This document shows positions 51,436 to 59,786 of a DNA stretch of 64,000 bases, piece by piece (positions within the stretch are counted from its first letter, which is position 1; each line of letters begins with the position of its first letter). The notes beneath the pieces were generated by a model that saw only the letters and a program-made list of their open reading frames with translations, did not search any database and was not told the DNA's origin. The position numbers and the translations under genes are program-made. Source of the DNA: Saccharopolyspora erythraea (GTDB lineage Bacteria > Actinomycetota > Actinomycetes > Mycobacteriales > Pseudonocardiaceae); contig NZ_CP054839.1 of NCBI RefSeq assembly GCF_018141105.1, positions 4,774,001 through 4,838,000 of the forward strand, written 5' to 3'.

Positions 51436-52092
51436 TCAGCGCCCGGTGGGGCGGCGGCAGACGTAGGTGAGCGCCGGCGGGACGTTGCGCCAGATCGTGC
51501 GGCTGGTGACGACCTCGTCGAAGGCGGTGTCCAGCCGCCTGCGGAACTGTCGCGCCCCGGTCATGCCGAGCGCGTGGACGTAGGCGAAGGTCGTGAACGC
51601 GCCACCGGGAGCCAGTACCGCGCCCACCTGTTGCAGGATCGCCTTCTGCAGCTCCCCCGGGAAGATCGACCACGGCAGCCCGCTGACCACCGCGTCCACC
51701 GACTCGATCCCGGCACCGGCCAGCAGCTCGCCGAGGTGGGCCGCGTCGCCCTGGACGACCTCCAGCCACGGAACCTCGGTGCGCAGGTACTCGACCATGC
51801 CTGGGTCGAGCTCGATGGCCAGGTGCCTGCCGCCGGTGGGCAGCCGCTTGGCGACCGCGCCGCTGAGCGCTCCGGTGCCGGGTCCGAGCTCGACCACGAC
51901 CGGGTTGCCGGAGGTCGGCACGACCGAGGCCATCTGCCTCGCGAGGCCCGGCGAGCTCGGCGCGACCGCACCGACCAGCCCGGGCTTGCGCATCGCCCGG
52001 CTGACGAACGCCCGGTAGCCGGCCAGGACCGATCCGCCGGCGGGCCGCTGGTCGAGCGCGCGTGCTCCGTCTCGATGCTGAGGTGCTGTCAC
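51436..52092 (-). CDS. Class I SAM-dependent methyltransferase (phospholipid N-methyltransferase-like)
   Basis: A 218-aa methyltransferase. SAM motif I VVVELGPGTGALSGAVAKRL near residue 68, acidic LAIELDPGMVEYLR, and motif post-I VSGLPWSIFPGELQKAIL. The preceding KPGLVGAVAPSSPGLARQMA and the final FRNVP-like TIWRNVPPALTYVCRRP are typical of the PmtA/rRNA-adenine-dimethylase-like lipid methyltransferases. GTG 52092 follows GGAAGGTATCC. It would methylate an amino lipid at the membrane surface; the substrate is inferred from the subfamily. Confidence 0.75.
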   Translation of the reverse strand: MTAPQHRDGARALDQRPAGGSVLAGYRAFVSRAMRKPGLVGAVAPSSPGLARQMASVVPTSGNPVVVELGPGTGALSGAVAKRLPTGGRHLAIELDPGMVEYLRTEVPWLEVVQGDAAHLGELLAGAGIESVDAVVSGLPWSIFPGELQKAILQQVGAVLAPGGAFTTFAYVHALGMTGARQFRRRLDTAFDEVVTSRTIWRNVPPALTYVCRRPTGR

Positions 52093-52275
52093 GGATACCT
52101 TCCCGGGGCCGAACCGACGTCCTCGGCTCACCCTATCGGCTCAGAGACGGCCAGGGCACGGACCCGTCGATCACCCCGCGGGCCGCCGGCCGCACCAGCG
52201 GGTGTAACGGACGACACAGCCGGGGCGATGTTCACAGGCGACGGCACGACCTCGCAGAGAGGCGGGCACGCGAGG

Positions 52276-52311
52276 AGCCCCGTTCCGGCGGAATTCGTCG
52301 GAAGCGGGGCT
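52276..52311. terminator. Strong stem-loop
   Basis: AGCCCCG-TTCCG and CGGAA-G-CGGGGCT pair over 12 bp with one bulged G around an 11-nt loop. It lies 184 bp upstream of the methyltransferase start, so it is not its terminator; it could end a transcript reading from 52660 or form a structured RNA. Confidence 0.5.
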
Positions 52312-52458
52312 TCGTCATTTCAGCGGTGCGATTCGCCGATGGCGAATGCGAATACCCGGTTTCCGAAACATGACGTGCACGTCACGAAAAAAGATTCCGG
52401 AAATCGAGTAACAGAACCGGGCCCGGCAGCGATGCACCGCTCCCGCCCGGAGACACAG

Positions 52459-52487
52459 CGGGCTTGTTCCTCATCGGAGCAAGCCCG
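52459..52487. terminator. Stem-loop terminator after the small membrane ORF
   Basis: CGGGCTTG-TTCC and GGAG-CAAGCCCG form a 12-bp stem (one G-T pair) with a 5-nt loop, 20 nt past the stop of the minus-strand ORF 52508-52660. Confidence 0.6.
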
Positions 52488-52507
52488 TTGCACGCTTGGA
52501 CTCCGAC

Positions 52508-52660
52508 TCAGACCGCGGCCGGCTCGGCCAGCGGAGCGACCGGCTGTACGGCCTGGTCAGGGGCACTCGCAGAAGGCCGCCGAACCCACCTGACCGCCGC
52601 GCCCGCCGCCGCCAGCAGCACGACCGCCTCGGTCACCAGAGCCACCCACACCGTTGCCAC
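52508..52660 (-). CDS. Small membrane protein, 50 aa
   Basis: GTG 52660 is preceded by GGGAGGCAACGAAA, a good ribosome site at 8-nt spacing. The product has one clear hydrophobic helix (VATVWVALVTEAVVLLAAAG at the N-terminus), then RWVRRPS and a short Ala/Pro-rich tail ending APLAEPAAV. The positive residues after the helix suggest an N-out, C-in orientation. A hairpin follows the stop. I do not recognise a family. Its neighbours are the methyltransferase (same strand) and the divergent flavoprotein. Confidence 0.55.
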   Translation of the reverse strand: MATVWVALVTEAVVLLAAAGAAVRWVRRPSASAPDQAVQPVAPLAEPAAV

Positions 52661-52901
52661 TTTCGTTGCCTCCCTTCTGCATACCTCCCCGTCTCCGGAA
52701 CGCGCGTGCGAAGGCCGCCCGTGCAGGGCGGTTGTTCCGAAGAGGTTTGGGGCGAACACCCACTTGCGTAAACAATCGTAGATCTTTGTTTCGACCTTGT
52801 TGAAGGGGGCCGGGCAGTGGTGTGCGTCGCACTCTTGTGCCGGTGTCGCGCCTCACGCTCCGCACGGGAAAGGGCGGGGCCGCTGCGCCGTTCTGGTGGA
52901 C

Positions 52902-54071
52902 ATGCGCGAGGTCGACGTCATGGTCATCGGCGCGGGGCAGGCGGGGCTCAACAGCGCCTTCCACCTGCGGCGCACCGGCCACGAGCCCGGTGCCGGGTAC
53001 GTGGTGCTGGACGACGCCGACGGTCCGGGCGGCGCCTGGCGGCACCGCTGGCCGTCGCTGCGGATCGGCGGCGCGCACGGCGTGCACGACCTGCCGGGCC
53101 TGGCCTTCGACACCGGCGACGCCTCCCGACCGGCTTCGGAGGTGGTGGCGGAGTACTTCGAGCGCTACGAGCGGACCTTCGGCCTGCCCGTGCTGCGCCC
53201 GGTCGAGGTGCGCGCCGTGCGTGATTCCGGAGCACGGCTGACCGTCGAGACCTCGGTGGGCGACTGGTCGGCGCGCGCGGTGATCAACGCGACCGGGACG
53301 TGGGAGCACCCGTTCTGGCCGCGCTACCCCGGTCAGGAGCTGTTCGCGGGCCGACAGCTGCACACCGCCGACTACCGCGGACCGGAGGAGTTCCGGGGCA
53401 TGCACGTCGTCGTGGTGGGCGGCGGCATCTCCGCGGTGGAGCACCTCGCAGAGATCTCCGAGGTCGCCTCGACGACCTGGGTGACGCGCCGCCCGCCGGA
53501 CTTCGGCGAGACCGCGTTCACCCCCGAACGCGGGCGGGAGGCCGTCGCCGAGGTGCAGCGCCGGGTCCGGGCCGGACTGCCGCCGGGCAGCGTGGTGAGC
53601 GTGACGGGACTGCCACCGACAGCCGCCGTGCGCGCGGCGCGCGAGCGCGGCGTCCTGGAGCGGGTGCCGATGTTCGACCGCATCACCGCACACGGCGTCG
53701 CCTGGCGCGACGGCCGGGAGCTGCGCGCCGACGTCATCCTGTGGGCCACCGGATTCCGGCCGGCGATCCGCCACCTCGCCCCGCTCCAGCTGCGTGAGCA
53801 GGGCGGCGGGATCGAGGTCGACGGGACCCGCGCGGTGCGCGAACCGCGCCTGCACCTGGTCGGCTACGGCCCGTCTGCCAGCACCGTGGGCGCCGGCCGC
53901 GCGGGCCGCGCCGCCGTGCGCGAGATCAACGCCCTACTGGCCCGATCTCAGTCCTCGACCAGCGACAGCGCGGCCGCCGGGCACAGGTCGACCGCCTCGC
54001 GGACCGGCTCCAGCTCCTCGTCGCCGACGTGGTCGGTCAGCAGCACCACCGTGCCGTCCTCGTCGTTCTGA
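52902..54071 (+). CDS. Flavin-dependent monooxygenase-like protein (FMO/Baeyer-Villiger type)
   Basis: A 389-aa FAD/NADPH protein. FAD site VMVIGAGQAGLNSAFHLRRT, a FxGxxxHxxxY fingerprint in LFAGRQLHTADYRGPEEF near residue 150, NADPH site HVVVVGGGISAVEHLAEISE near 170, and ILWATGFRPAIRHL near 285. ATG 52902 (MREVDV). Homology ends about residue 345 (AAVREINALLAR), but the frame runs 43 codons further, so its 3' end overlaps the antisense ferredoxin by 124 bp; the last residues (Ser/Thr-rich) are probably non-native, after loss of the original stop. Role: oxygenation of a small ketone or N/S compound. Confidence 0.75.
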   Translation: MREVDVMVIGAGQAGLNSAFHLRRTGHEPGAGYVVLDDADGPGGAWRHRWPSLRIGGAHGVHDLPGLAFDTGDASRPASEVVAEYFERYERTFGLPVLRPVEVRAVRDSGARLTVETSVGDWSARAVINATGTWEHPFWPRYPGQELFAGRQLHTADYRGPEEFRGMHVVVVGGGISAVEHLAEISEVASTTWVTRRPPDFGETAFTPERGREAVAEVQRRVRAGLPPGSVVSVTGLPPTAAVRAARERGVLERVPMFDRITAHGVAWRDGRELRADVILWATGFRPAIRHLAPLQLREQGGGIEVDGTRAVREPRLHLVGYGPSASTVGAGRAGRAAVREINALLARSQSSTSDSAAAGHRSTASRTGSSSSSPTWSVSSTTVPSSSF

Positions 54072-54145
54072 TCGAACACCGCACCGGCGGCGAGCACGCA
54101 CTGGCCCGCACCGACGCAACGGTCCGCATCGGCGTTGATCCGCAT
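53948..54145 (-). CDS. [3Fe-4S] ferredoxin
   Basis: A 65-aa ferredoxin with Cys10, Cys16 and Cys55 (CVGAGQC and DLCPAAAL), a three-cysteine pattern of the 3Fe-4S type used by CYP105-like P450s. ATG 54145 follows GAGGAGTGCTTCG, which overlaps the P450 stop. It is 11 nt downstream of the P450 gene and its electron partner. Its 3' half lies antisense to the flavoprotein extension. Confidence 0.9.
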   Translation of the reverse strand: MRINADADRCVGAGQCVLAAGAVFDQNDEDGTVVLLTDHVGDEELEPVREAVDLCPAAALSLVED

Positions 54146-54156
54146 CGAAGCACTCC

Positions 54157-55362
54157 TCACCACGTCACCGACATCTCGTGCGCCCCGTAGACCAGGGCGT
54201 CGTCCTTGAACCTGATCCCGTCCAGGCCGTTTGCCAGGCGCAGACCCGGGATGCGGCGGAACAGCGTGTCGAAGACGATCTGCAGCTCCACCCGCGCCAG
54301 GTTCTGGCCGAGGCACTGGTGCGCGCCGAACCCGAAGGCCACGTGGTTGCGCGCCTGGCGGTCGAGCTCGAGCTCGTCCGGCGAGTCGAATGCCTCGGGG
54401 TCGCGGTTGGCCGACAAGCCGACGGCGACCACACCTTCGCCCTCCCTGATCAGCACTCCCCCGATCTCGACGTCGGCGAGCGCCGTCCGCGAGGTGGCGC
54501 CGTCGACGATCGAGAAGTACCGCAGCAGCTCCTCCACCGCGGCCGGCGTCCGCGCCGGGTCCTCGGTGATGCGCGCGAGCTGCTCCGGGTTGTCCAGCAG
54601 CGCCAGGGTACCGAGCGAGATCATGTTCGCGGTCGTCTCGTGCCCGGCGATCAGCAGCAGGAAGGCCAGGCTCACCAGGCCCTCGCGGTCCACCTCGCCG
54701 TCCTCGGTCTGCTGGACGATCTGGCGCCCGAGCAGGTCGTCGGTGGGCCGGAGCACCTTCTCTGCCACCAGTTCGTCGAGGTAGCGCCGCAGGTCGAGCA
54801 CCACCTCGCGCCTGCGTTCGGCAGGCGTGGAGCGGCTGATCATCAGCGCGCTGCGGCCCTGGAAGAAGTCGTGGTCGGAGTAGGGCACGCCGAGCAGCTC
54901 GCAGATCACCAACGACGGAACCGGTAACGAGAGCTCCCGGACCAGGTCCACGGGCCCGCCGGCGGCGAGCATCCGGTCGATGCACTCGTCGACGATCTCC
55001 TGGATGCGCGGCCGCATCCGGTTGATGCGGCGCACCGTGAACTCGCCGATGACGGCGCGGCGCGCTTCCGCGTGCTCCTGGCCGTCCATCCCGATCATCG
55101 CCTGCTTGTTCTCGGCCACCACGGCCTGTCTGCCGGGGATCAGGCTCGGAAATCCGGGCTTGCGCCGGTCGGAGCTCATCCGCGGGTCGGAGAGGACGCG
55201 TCGCACGTCCTCGTGACGGGTCACCAGCCAGGCGGCGCCTCCGCCGATCGTCCGGACCCGCTTGACCGGCTCCTGCGAGCGCAGCTGCGCGTACTCCTGC
55301 GGTGGCGAGTACGGGCAGGTGCGCGGCATGGGATAGCTCAGAGCTTCTGAAGACGCCGACAT
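54157..55362 (-). CDS. Cytochrome P450 (CYP105-like)
   Basis: A 401-aa soluble P450. I-helix LLLIAGHETTANMISLGTLA near residue 232, ExxR in AVEELLRYFSIVDGATSR near 273, and the haem loop AFGFGAHQCLGQNLARVELQ with Cys near 348. ATG 55362 follows GGAGCCACG. The following ferredoxin is the likely electron donor; a ferredoxin reductase is at 50064. Divergent from a TetR gene with a 17-bp palindrome between, which suggests substrate-induced expression. The substrate (often xenobiotic or macrolide) is unknown. Confidence 0.9.
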   Translation of the reverse strand: MSASSEALSYPMPRTCPYSPPQEYAQLRSQEPVKRVRTIGGGAAWLVTRHEDVRRVLSDPRMSSDRRKPGFPSLIPGRQAVVAENKQAMIGMDGQEHAEARRAVIGEFTVRRINRMRPRIQEIVDECIDRMLAAGGPVDLVRELSLPVPSLVICELLGVPYSDHDFFQGRSALMISRSTPAERRREVVLDLRRYLDELVAEKVLRPTDDLLGRQIVQQTEDGEVDREGLVSLAFLLLIAGHETTANMISLGTLALLDNPEQLARITEDPARTPAAVEELLRYFSIVDGATSRTALADVEIGGVLIREGEGVVAVGLSANRDPEAFDSPDELELDRQARNHVAFGFGAHQCLGQNLARVELQIVFDTLFRRIPGLRLANGLDGIRFKDDALVYGAHEMSVTW

Positions 55363-55413
55363 CGTGGCTCCAGGATCGCAGTAGATGATGTGGAAGAACT
55401 TGTTCCGCTTCCG

Positions 55414-55430
55414 TTCGCCACGGTAGCGAA
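55414..55430. promoter_or_regulatory. TetR operator between P450 and TetR
   Basis: TTCGC-CACGGTA-GCGAA, a 17-bp palindrome with seven of eight pairs matching, 52 bp before the P450 ATG and 93 bp before the TetR ATG. Outer arms CCGCTTC (55405-55411) and GAAGCGG (55428-55434) extend the symmetry. Confidence 0.55.
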
Positions 55431-55522
55431 GCGGAGGAACTCCGTCCACCTGATCGCGTCCGGCGCGATCGTTGCGCGTGCGACAATCCGCGCATACCAA
55501 CCGAGTACCCGAAGAGAGGACG

Positions 55523-56182
55523 ATGACCGAGGCCGCCGAACGGACGCGCTTGCGCGCCGACGCACGACGCAACAGGGACCGGATCGTCTCCGCCGCCCGC
55601 ACGGTCTTCGCCGAGCGCGGCGCCGAGGTCCCGATGGAGGAGATCGCCCGCGCGGCCGAGGTGGGCGTCGGCACCCTCTACCGGCGCTTCCCGGACCGCG
55701 ACTCGCTGATCCGCGCGGTCGCCGTCGACACCCTGCAACGCGTCCTGGACACCACGCGGGCGATCGTGGCGCGGGAGCAGGACCCGTGGGCGGCGCTCAC
55801 CGAGGTGGTGATGTCCATCGCGGACCTGCGGGTGGTGCTCCAGCTCTCCCTGCTGTCACCGCGCGCCCGAGTGGTGCTCACCCAGGACGATGACGCGCAC
55901 CGCATCCGCAACGTCCTGATGGGCATCCTCGACGAACTCGTGCGCGCCGCCCAGGAGAACGGCTCCATGCGCACCGACGTCAGCGGCGCCGACATCGCGG
56001 TACTGCTCTCGCTGGTGCTGCGCGGCATCAACGGACTGCCGCACGACCTGAAGCTCGCCGCGCCTCCGCGGTTCCTGACCCTGATGCTCGACGGCCTGCG
56101 CTTCGGCTCCACCACTCCGCTGCCCGGGAGGTCGGTGACCCAGGAGGACCTGGACTTCATTCGTACGTCGGACCAGGAGTGA
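55523..56182 (+). CDS. TetR-family transcriptional regulator
   Basis: A 219-aa regulator. Helix-turn-helix near residues 30-65 (FAERGAEVPMEEIARAAEVG, VGTLYRRFPDRDSLIRAVAV), then a ligand domain. ATG 55523 follows AGAGAGGACG. Divergent from the P450/ferredoxin operon, which it probably represses through the palindrome 55414-55430. Convergent with the next TetR gene, with 138 bp between that contain nothing I recognise. Confidence 0.8.
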   Translation: MTEAAERTRLRADARRNRDRIVSAARTVFAERGAEVPMEEIARAAEVGVGTLYRRFPDRDSLIRAVAVDTLQRVLDTTRAIVAREQDPWAALTEVVMSIADLRVVLQLSLLSPRARVVLTQDDDAHRIRNVLMGILDELVRAAQENGSMRTDVSGADIAVLLSLVLRGINGLPHDLKLAAPPRFLTLMLDGLRFGSTTPLPGRSVTQEDLDFIRTSDQE

Positions 56183-56320
56183 CCTCGGGCTTCCGGGCCG
56201 TGACCGCAGGGCTTCGCGGGTTCCGGACCGCACGCCCAGCCGACTGCCGCCGCAGGCCGACGCCCTGGCATCCCGTGGCACCCGGCGAATCCCGCCGTCG
56301 CGCAATGCCCGACTTGCCGC

Positions 56321-56914
56321 CTACACCAGCGAATCCCACGCGCACATCGCCCGGTCGACCACAGCGCGCAGTTCGGCGCGCGACCGGCCGTCCCGGGCCT
56401 GCAGCGACAAACCCTGCTGGACGGTCATGAAGAACGTCGTCATCGCCGCGGTGTCGGTACCCGCGGGCAGATCACCTTCGGCCACCCCGCGTTCGAGGCG
56501 CTCCTCGACCAGCGCGTGATCCTGGCGCCTGCGGGCGGCGAGGAACTCTCGCACGCCTTCGTCCGCGGTGTTGGTCGCGGCGAGCACGACGAGGCAACCG
56601 GGCGGTGAGTCCGGGTCAGTGGCGGCGTCGGCGCTGCCGCGCAGCATCGCCTCGACGACCTGCCGCGCGGTCGGCTGCTCGCGCACCGCGCGGGCGATCG
56701 GCGCGCGCTCCCGCGAGGTGTAGACCTCGACGGCCTCGTGGAACAGGCCCTCCTTCGACCCGAACGCCGCGTACAGGCTCGGCGGGCTGATGCCGATCGC
56801 GGCGGTCAGGTCGCTGAGCGACGTGCCGTCGAAGCCGCGCCGCCAGAAAAGCTCCATCGCGACCCTGACCGCGCGATCGCGGTCGAAGGCGCGAGGGCGG
56901 CCACGTGGCGACAC
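56321..56914 (-). CDS. TetR-family transcriptional regulator
   Basis: A 197-aa regulator of the AcrR/YezE-like branch. HTH near residues 22-58 (LFWRRGFDGTSLSDLTAAIG, ISPPSLYAAFGSKEGLFHEA) and a C-terminal domain with GCLVVLAATNTADEGVREFL. GTG 56914. Divergent from the SDR gene at 57012, a very common pairing in actinomycetes. The AT-rich palindrome GCTAT-TTT-ATAGC lies between them. Confidence 0.8.
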   Translation of the reverse strand: MSPRGRPRAFDRDRAVRVAMELFWRRGFDGTSLSDLTAAIGISPPSLYAAFGSKEGLFHEAVEVYTSRERAPIARAVREQPTARQVVEAMLRGSADAATDPDSPPGCLVVLAATNTADEGVREFLAARRRQDHALVEERLERGVAEGDLPAGTDTAAMTTFFMTVQQGLSLQARDGRSRAELRAVVDRAMCAWDSLV

Positions 56915-56973
56915 CTGCCCACCTCCCGTCCTGCGTGCGAATCCCGGTTGACCTTCGGTCGATCACGATGATA

Positions 56974-56986
56974 GCTATTTTATAGC
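56974..56986. promoter_or_regulatory. TetR operator/promoter between TetR and SDR
   Basis: GCTAT-TTT-ATAGC, 5-bp perfect arms inside the only strongly AT-rich block (about 56968-56986) of the gap. It lies 26 bp before the SDR ATG, where it would cover the -10 element. Confidence 0.5.
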
Positions 56987-57011
56987 GTTCGATACAGATT
57001 GGAGCACTCGC

Positions 57012-57752
57012 ATGACCCAGCTCAGCGGCAAGGTCGCACTCGTCACCGGTGGCAGCCGGGGTATCGGGGCGGCTATCGCCACCCGGCTCGCCCAGGACGG
57101 ATCCGACGTGGCCGTCACCTACAACGCGAACGCCGACGGCGCGGCGCGGGTGGTCGACCGGATCAAGGCCGCGGGTGCCCGCGCCCTCGCCGTCCCGGCG
57201 CCGGCCACCGATGCCGGCGCGGTCGCAGGCGCGGTCGAACAGACCGTCGCCGAGTTCGGGCGGCTCGACATCCTGGTCAACAACGCGGGTGTCTTCCCGC
57301 GAGGGCTGATCGGCGACCTCACCGTCGAGGACTTCGACGCCGCGGTCGCGGTGAACATCCGCGCGGTGTTCGCCGCGTGCCAGGCCGCCGCCGGGCACCT
57401 GGGCGAGGGCGGCCGGATCATCAACATCGGCAGCACCCTGGCCGACCGGGTGCCGCAAGCGGGGCTGAGCCTGTACTCGCTGACCAAGTCGTCCCTGACC
57501 GGCTTCACCAAGGGCCTCGCCCGCGACCTGGGGCCGCGCGGCGTCACGGCCAACGTCGTGCACCCGGGCAACACCGACACCGACATGAACCCGGCCGACC
57601 GGGAGGGCGCCGAGGCCAAGATCCCCCTGATACCGATGCGCACGTGGGGACGCCCCGAAGACGTGGCCGCAACCGTCGCGCACCTCGCGGGCGAGTCCGG
57701 CCGCTACATCACGGGGTCGGCGATCACCGTCGACGGCGGCGTCAACGCCTGA
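57012..57752 (+). CDS. Short-chain dehydrogenase/reductase (SDR)
   Basis: A 246-aa Rossmann oxidoreductase of the 3-oxoacyl-ACP reductase (FabG-like) group. Cofactor loop LVTGGSRGIGAAIATRLAQD, NNAG near residue 90, Ser in IINIGSTLADRVPQAG, and Tyr-x3-Lys in SLYSLTKSSLTGFTKGLARD near 157-161. ATG 57012. Probably repressed by the divergent TetR. These TetR/SDR pairs usually handle reactive carbonyls or quinones; the substrate is not predicted. It is followed by a DinB gene 53 nt later. Confidence 0.85.
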   Translation: MTQLSGKVALVTGGSRGIGAAIATRLAQDGSDVAVTYNANADGAARVVDRIKAAGARALAVPAPATDAGAVAGAVEQTVAEFGRLDILVNNAGVFPRGLIGDLTVEDFDAAVAVNIRAVFAACQAAAGHLGEGGRIINIGSTLADRVPQAGLSLYSLTKSSLTGFTKGLARDLGPRGVTANVVHPGNTDTDMNPADREGAEAKIPLIPMRTWGRPEDVAATVAHLAGESGRYITGSAITVDGGVNA

Positions 57753-57805
57753 CCGGGTCGCGGTCGGCGGCGCATCCCCTCGCCGCCGGGGGAAGGATGG
57801 CGGCC

Positions 57806-58264
57806 ATGGGCACCGATGACTTCCTCCTCGTCGCCGACCGCGCCCTCGACGGCATGGCGCGGATCGTCGCCGACCTCGGCGACGATCTCGCCAACCGGCG
57901 CCCGGACCTCCCCGGCGCCAACTCCCCGTACCAGCTGCTGACCCACTGCCTGGGCCTGCTCGAGTACTGGGTGGGCGAGCTCGTCGCGGGCCGGCGGATC
58001 GAGCGCGACCGCGACGCCGAGTTCACCGCGAGCGGCCCGGCCGCCCCGCTGGCGGAGCGCGCTGCGTCGGCCAAGGCGCAACTGCGGCACGACCTGGCAG
58101 CACTGCGTCCCGGCGCTCGGCTGAACCCCACGCACCGGTCGTGGATCCCGCCCGAGCACCCGATGACGCAGGAAACCGCCCTGCTGCACGTGATCGAGGA
58201 ACTGTGCCAGCACCACGGCCACATGGAGATCACCCGCGACCTGCTCCTGGCGGCCACCCGTTAG
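57806..58264 (+). CDS. DinB-superfamily protein (mycothiol-dependent-like)
   Basis: A 152-aa four-helix-bundle protein. The metal-binding His triad pattern is visible: YQLLTHCLGLLEYWVGELVA near residue 52, and HVIEELCQHHGHMEITRDLL near 130-145. In actinobacteria such proteins are thiol-S-transferases using mycothiol. ATG 57806 at a good distance from GGGGGAAGG; an ATG at 57797 is also possible but too close to it. It follows the SDR gene on the same strand and may share its transcript, a combination compatible with detoxification. Confidence 0.75.
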   Translation: MGTDDFLLVADRALDGMARIVADLGDDLANRRPDLPGANSPYQLLTHCLGLLEYWVGELVAGRRIERDRDAEFTASGPAAPLAERAASAKAQLRHDLAALRPGARLNPTHRSWIPPEHPMTQETALLHVIEELCQHHGHMEITRDLLLAATR

Positions 58265-58283
58265 CGGCGGAAGCAGCAGGCGG

Positions 58284-59639
58284 TCAGCCCATCCGCCCGG
58301 TGTTCCCCTTCGGCGCCAGCAACCGCAGCACGTGGTAGCCGACGAGGGTGACGACGGTCCCGAGGGCGATGCCGCTGAAGCTGAAGGACGGGGTGATGTC
58401 CAGGGACACGTCTCCGATCCCCGCGACGAGGCCCGCCGCCAGCGGCAGGAGGTTGACCGGGTTTCCGAAGTCGACCCGGTTCTCCACCCAGATCTTCGCG
58501 CCGAGCAGACCGATCATGCCGTAGAGGACGACCGTGATGCCGCCGAGGACCCCGCCCGGTGTCGCCGCGATGACCGCCCCGAACTTCGGGCACAGCCCGA
58601 AGCCGATGGCCACGATCGCCGCCACCCAGTACGCCGCCGTCGAGTACACGCGGGTCGCGGCCATCACGCCGATGTTCTCCGCGTACGTCGTCGTGGGCGG
58701 CCCGCCGACCGCGCTGGAGAGCGTGGTCGTGAAGCCGTCCGCGAAGATGGCGCGCCCCAGGCTGCCTTCCAGGTCGGTGCGGGTCATCTCCTCGACCGCC
58801 TTGACGTGCCCGGTGTTCTCGGCGATGAGGGCGATCACCGCCGGCAGCACGACCACGATCGCGGTCGCCTCGAACGACGGCGCGTGCAGGGTCGGGAACC
58901 CGAACCAGCTCGCCTCCGGGACCGCGCTGAGATCGACCCGGTAGTGCGGCACCACCTCCCCGCTCGCGGTCGCCGAGGTGATCATCCCGAAGACGCGGTC
59001 GAACACCCACGACAGCACGAACCCGGCGACCAGGGCGATGAACACCGCGATGCGGCTCCAGAAGCCGCGCAGCAGCAGGCTGCACGCGAGCACCAGCACC
59101 ATCGTGATCAGCGCGATCCACTGGTCCTGCGGCCAGTAGGTCTTGGCCACGACCGGCGCCAGGTTGAACCCGATGAGCATCACCACCGCGCCCGACACCG
59201 CGGGCGGCAGCACGCGGTGCACCACGCGGGCCCCGACGAAGTGCACGACCAGCCCCACGACCGCGAGCACGACACCGGACACCAGGATCGCGCCGGTCAC
59301 CGCCGAGCTGTCCCCGCCGCCGGCGCGGATCACCGTGACCGCACCGACGAACGACGCGCTGCTGCCGAGGTAGGACGGGATGCGACCCTGCACGATGAGC
59401 AGGAACAGGATCGTCGAGACCCCCGAGACCATGATCGCCAGGTTCGGGTCGAGCCCCATCAGCACCGGGAAGACGAACGTCGCGCCGAACATGGCCACCA
59501 CGTGCTGCGCGCCGAGGCCGATCGTGCGGCCCCACGACAGCCGCTCGTCCGGGGCGACGGCCTCGCCTGGCGCCGGCGTGCTCCCGTCTCCGTGCAGCGT
59601 CCACACGACGCCCAGCTTCCTGCCCAAACCCTGTCGCAT
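58284..59639 (-). CDS. NAT/NCS2 nucleobase permease (uracil/xanthine family)
   Basis: A 451-aa membrane transporter with about 14 helices. The family signature QH is in TIGLGAQHVVAMFGATFVFP; the substrate helices include VLPAVIALIAENTGHVKAVE with the conserved Glu and SAVGGPPTTTYAENIGVMAA with the NAT motif region. ATG 59639 follows GGGGGAGACTGTCCTG; a GTG at 59657 is less likely. It imports uracil, xanthine or a related base with protons. A hydantoinase that could use dihydropyrimidines lies 3 kb away. Confidence 0.85.
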   Translation of the reverse strand: MRQGLGRKLGVVWTLHGDGSTPAPGEAVAPDERLSWGRTIGLGAQHVVAMFGATFVFPVLMGLDPNLAIMVSGVSTILFLLIVQGRIPSYLGSSASFVGAVTVIRAGGGDSSAVTGAILVSGVVLAVVGLVVHFVGARVVHRVLPPAVSGAVVMLIGFNLAPVVAKTYWPQDQWIALITMVLVLACSLLLRGFWSRIAVFIALVAGFVLSWVFDRVFGMITSATASGEVVPHYRVDLSAVPEASWFGFPTLHAPSFEATAIVVVLPAVIALIAENTGHVKAVEEMTRTDLEGSLGRAIFADGFTTTLSSAVGGPPTTTYAENIGVMAATRVYSTAAYWVAAIVAIGFGLCPKFGAVIAATPGGVLGGITVVLYGMIGLLGAKIWVENRVDFGNPVNLLPLAAGLVAGIGDVSLDITPSFSFSGIALGTVVTLVGYHVLRLLAPKGNTGRMG

Positions 59640-59786
59640 CAGGACAGTCTCCCCCACGAACCGGCCGGTCAGGTCTCAGGTCGGGCACCGGAACGAGAAG
59701 AACGGGTCGCCGTCCACGCTGGACACGCAGAGCGTCCTCCAGACGCGTTTTCCGGATGCCTGCGTTGGGGCGCTAGCTTCGATCAC

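Larger units (their letters stand above)
52093..52507. other. Gene-free interval with two strong hairpins
   Basis: No gene recognised. The left part is the upstream region of the methyltransferase (minus strand). Two hairpins, 52276-52311 and 52459-52487, flank the AT-richer middle, and the second follows the small membrane ORF at 52508. Confidence 0.5.

Noticed and set aside
54157-55362. P450-like activator for the glycosyltransferase at 13585
   Set aside because: Activator proteins (EryCII/DesVIII type) lack the haem cysteine. This P450 has a complete haem loop and a partner ferredoxin, and is 39 kb away.
59676-59760. Minus-strand tail peptide LCVSSVDGDPFFSFRCPT ending at a TGA
   Set aside because: It resembles the end of a secreted protein, but no upstream part or start with ribosome site is seen, and it is under 30 residues. 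Not supported as a gene.
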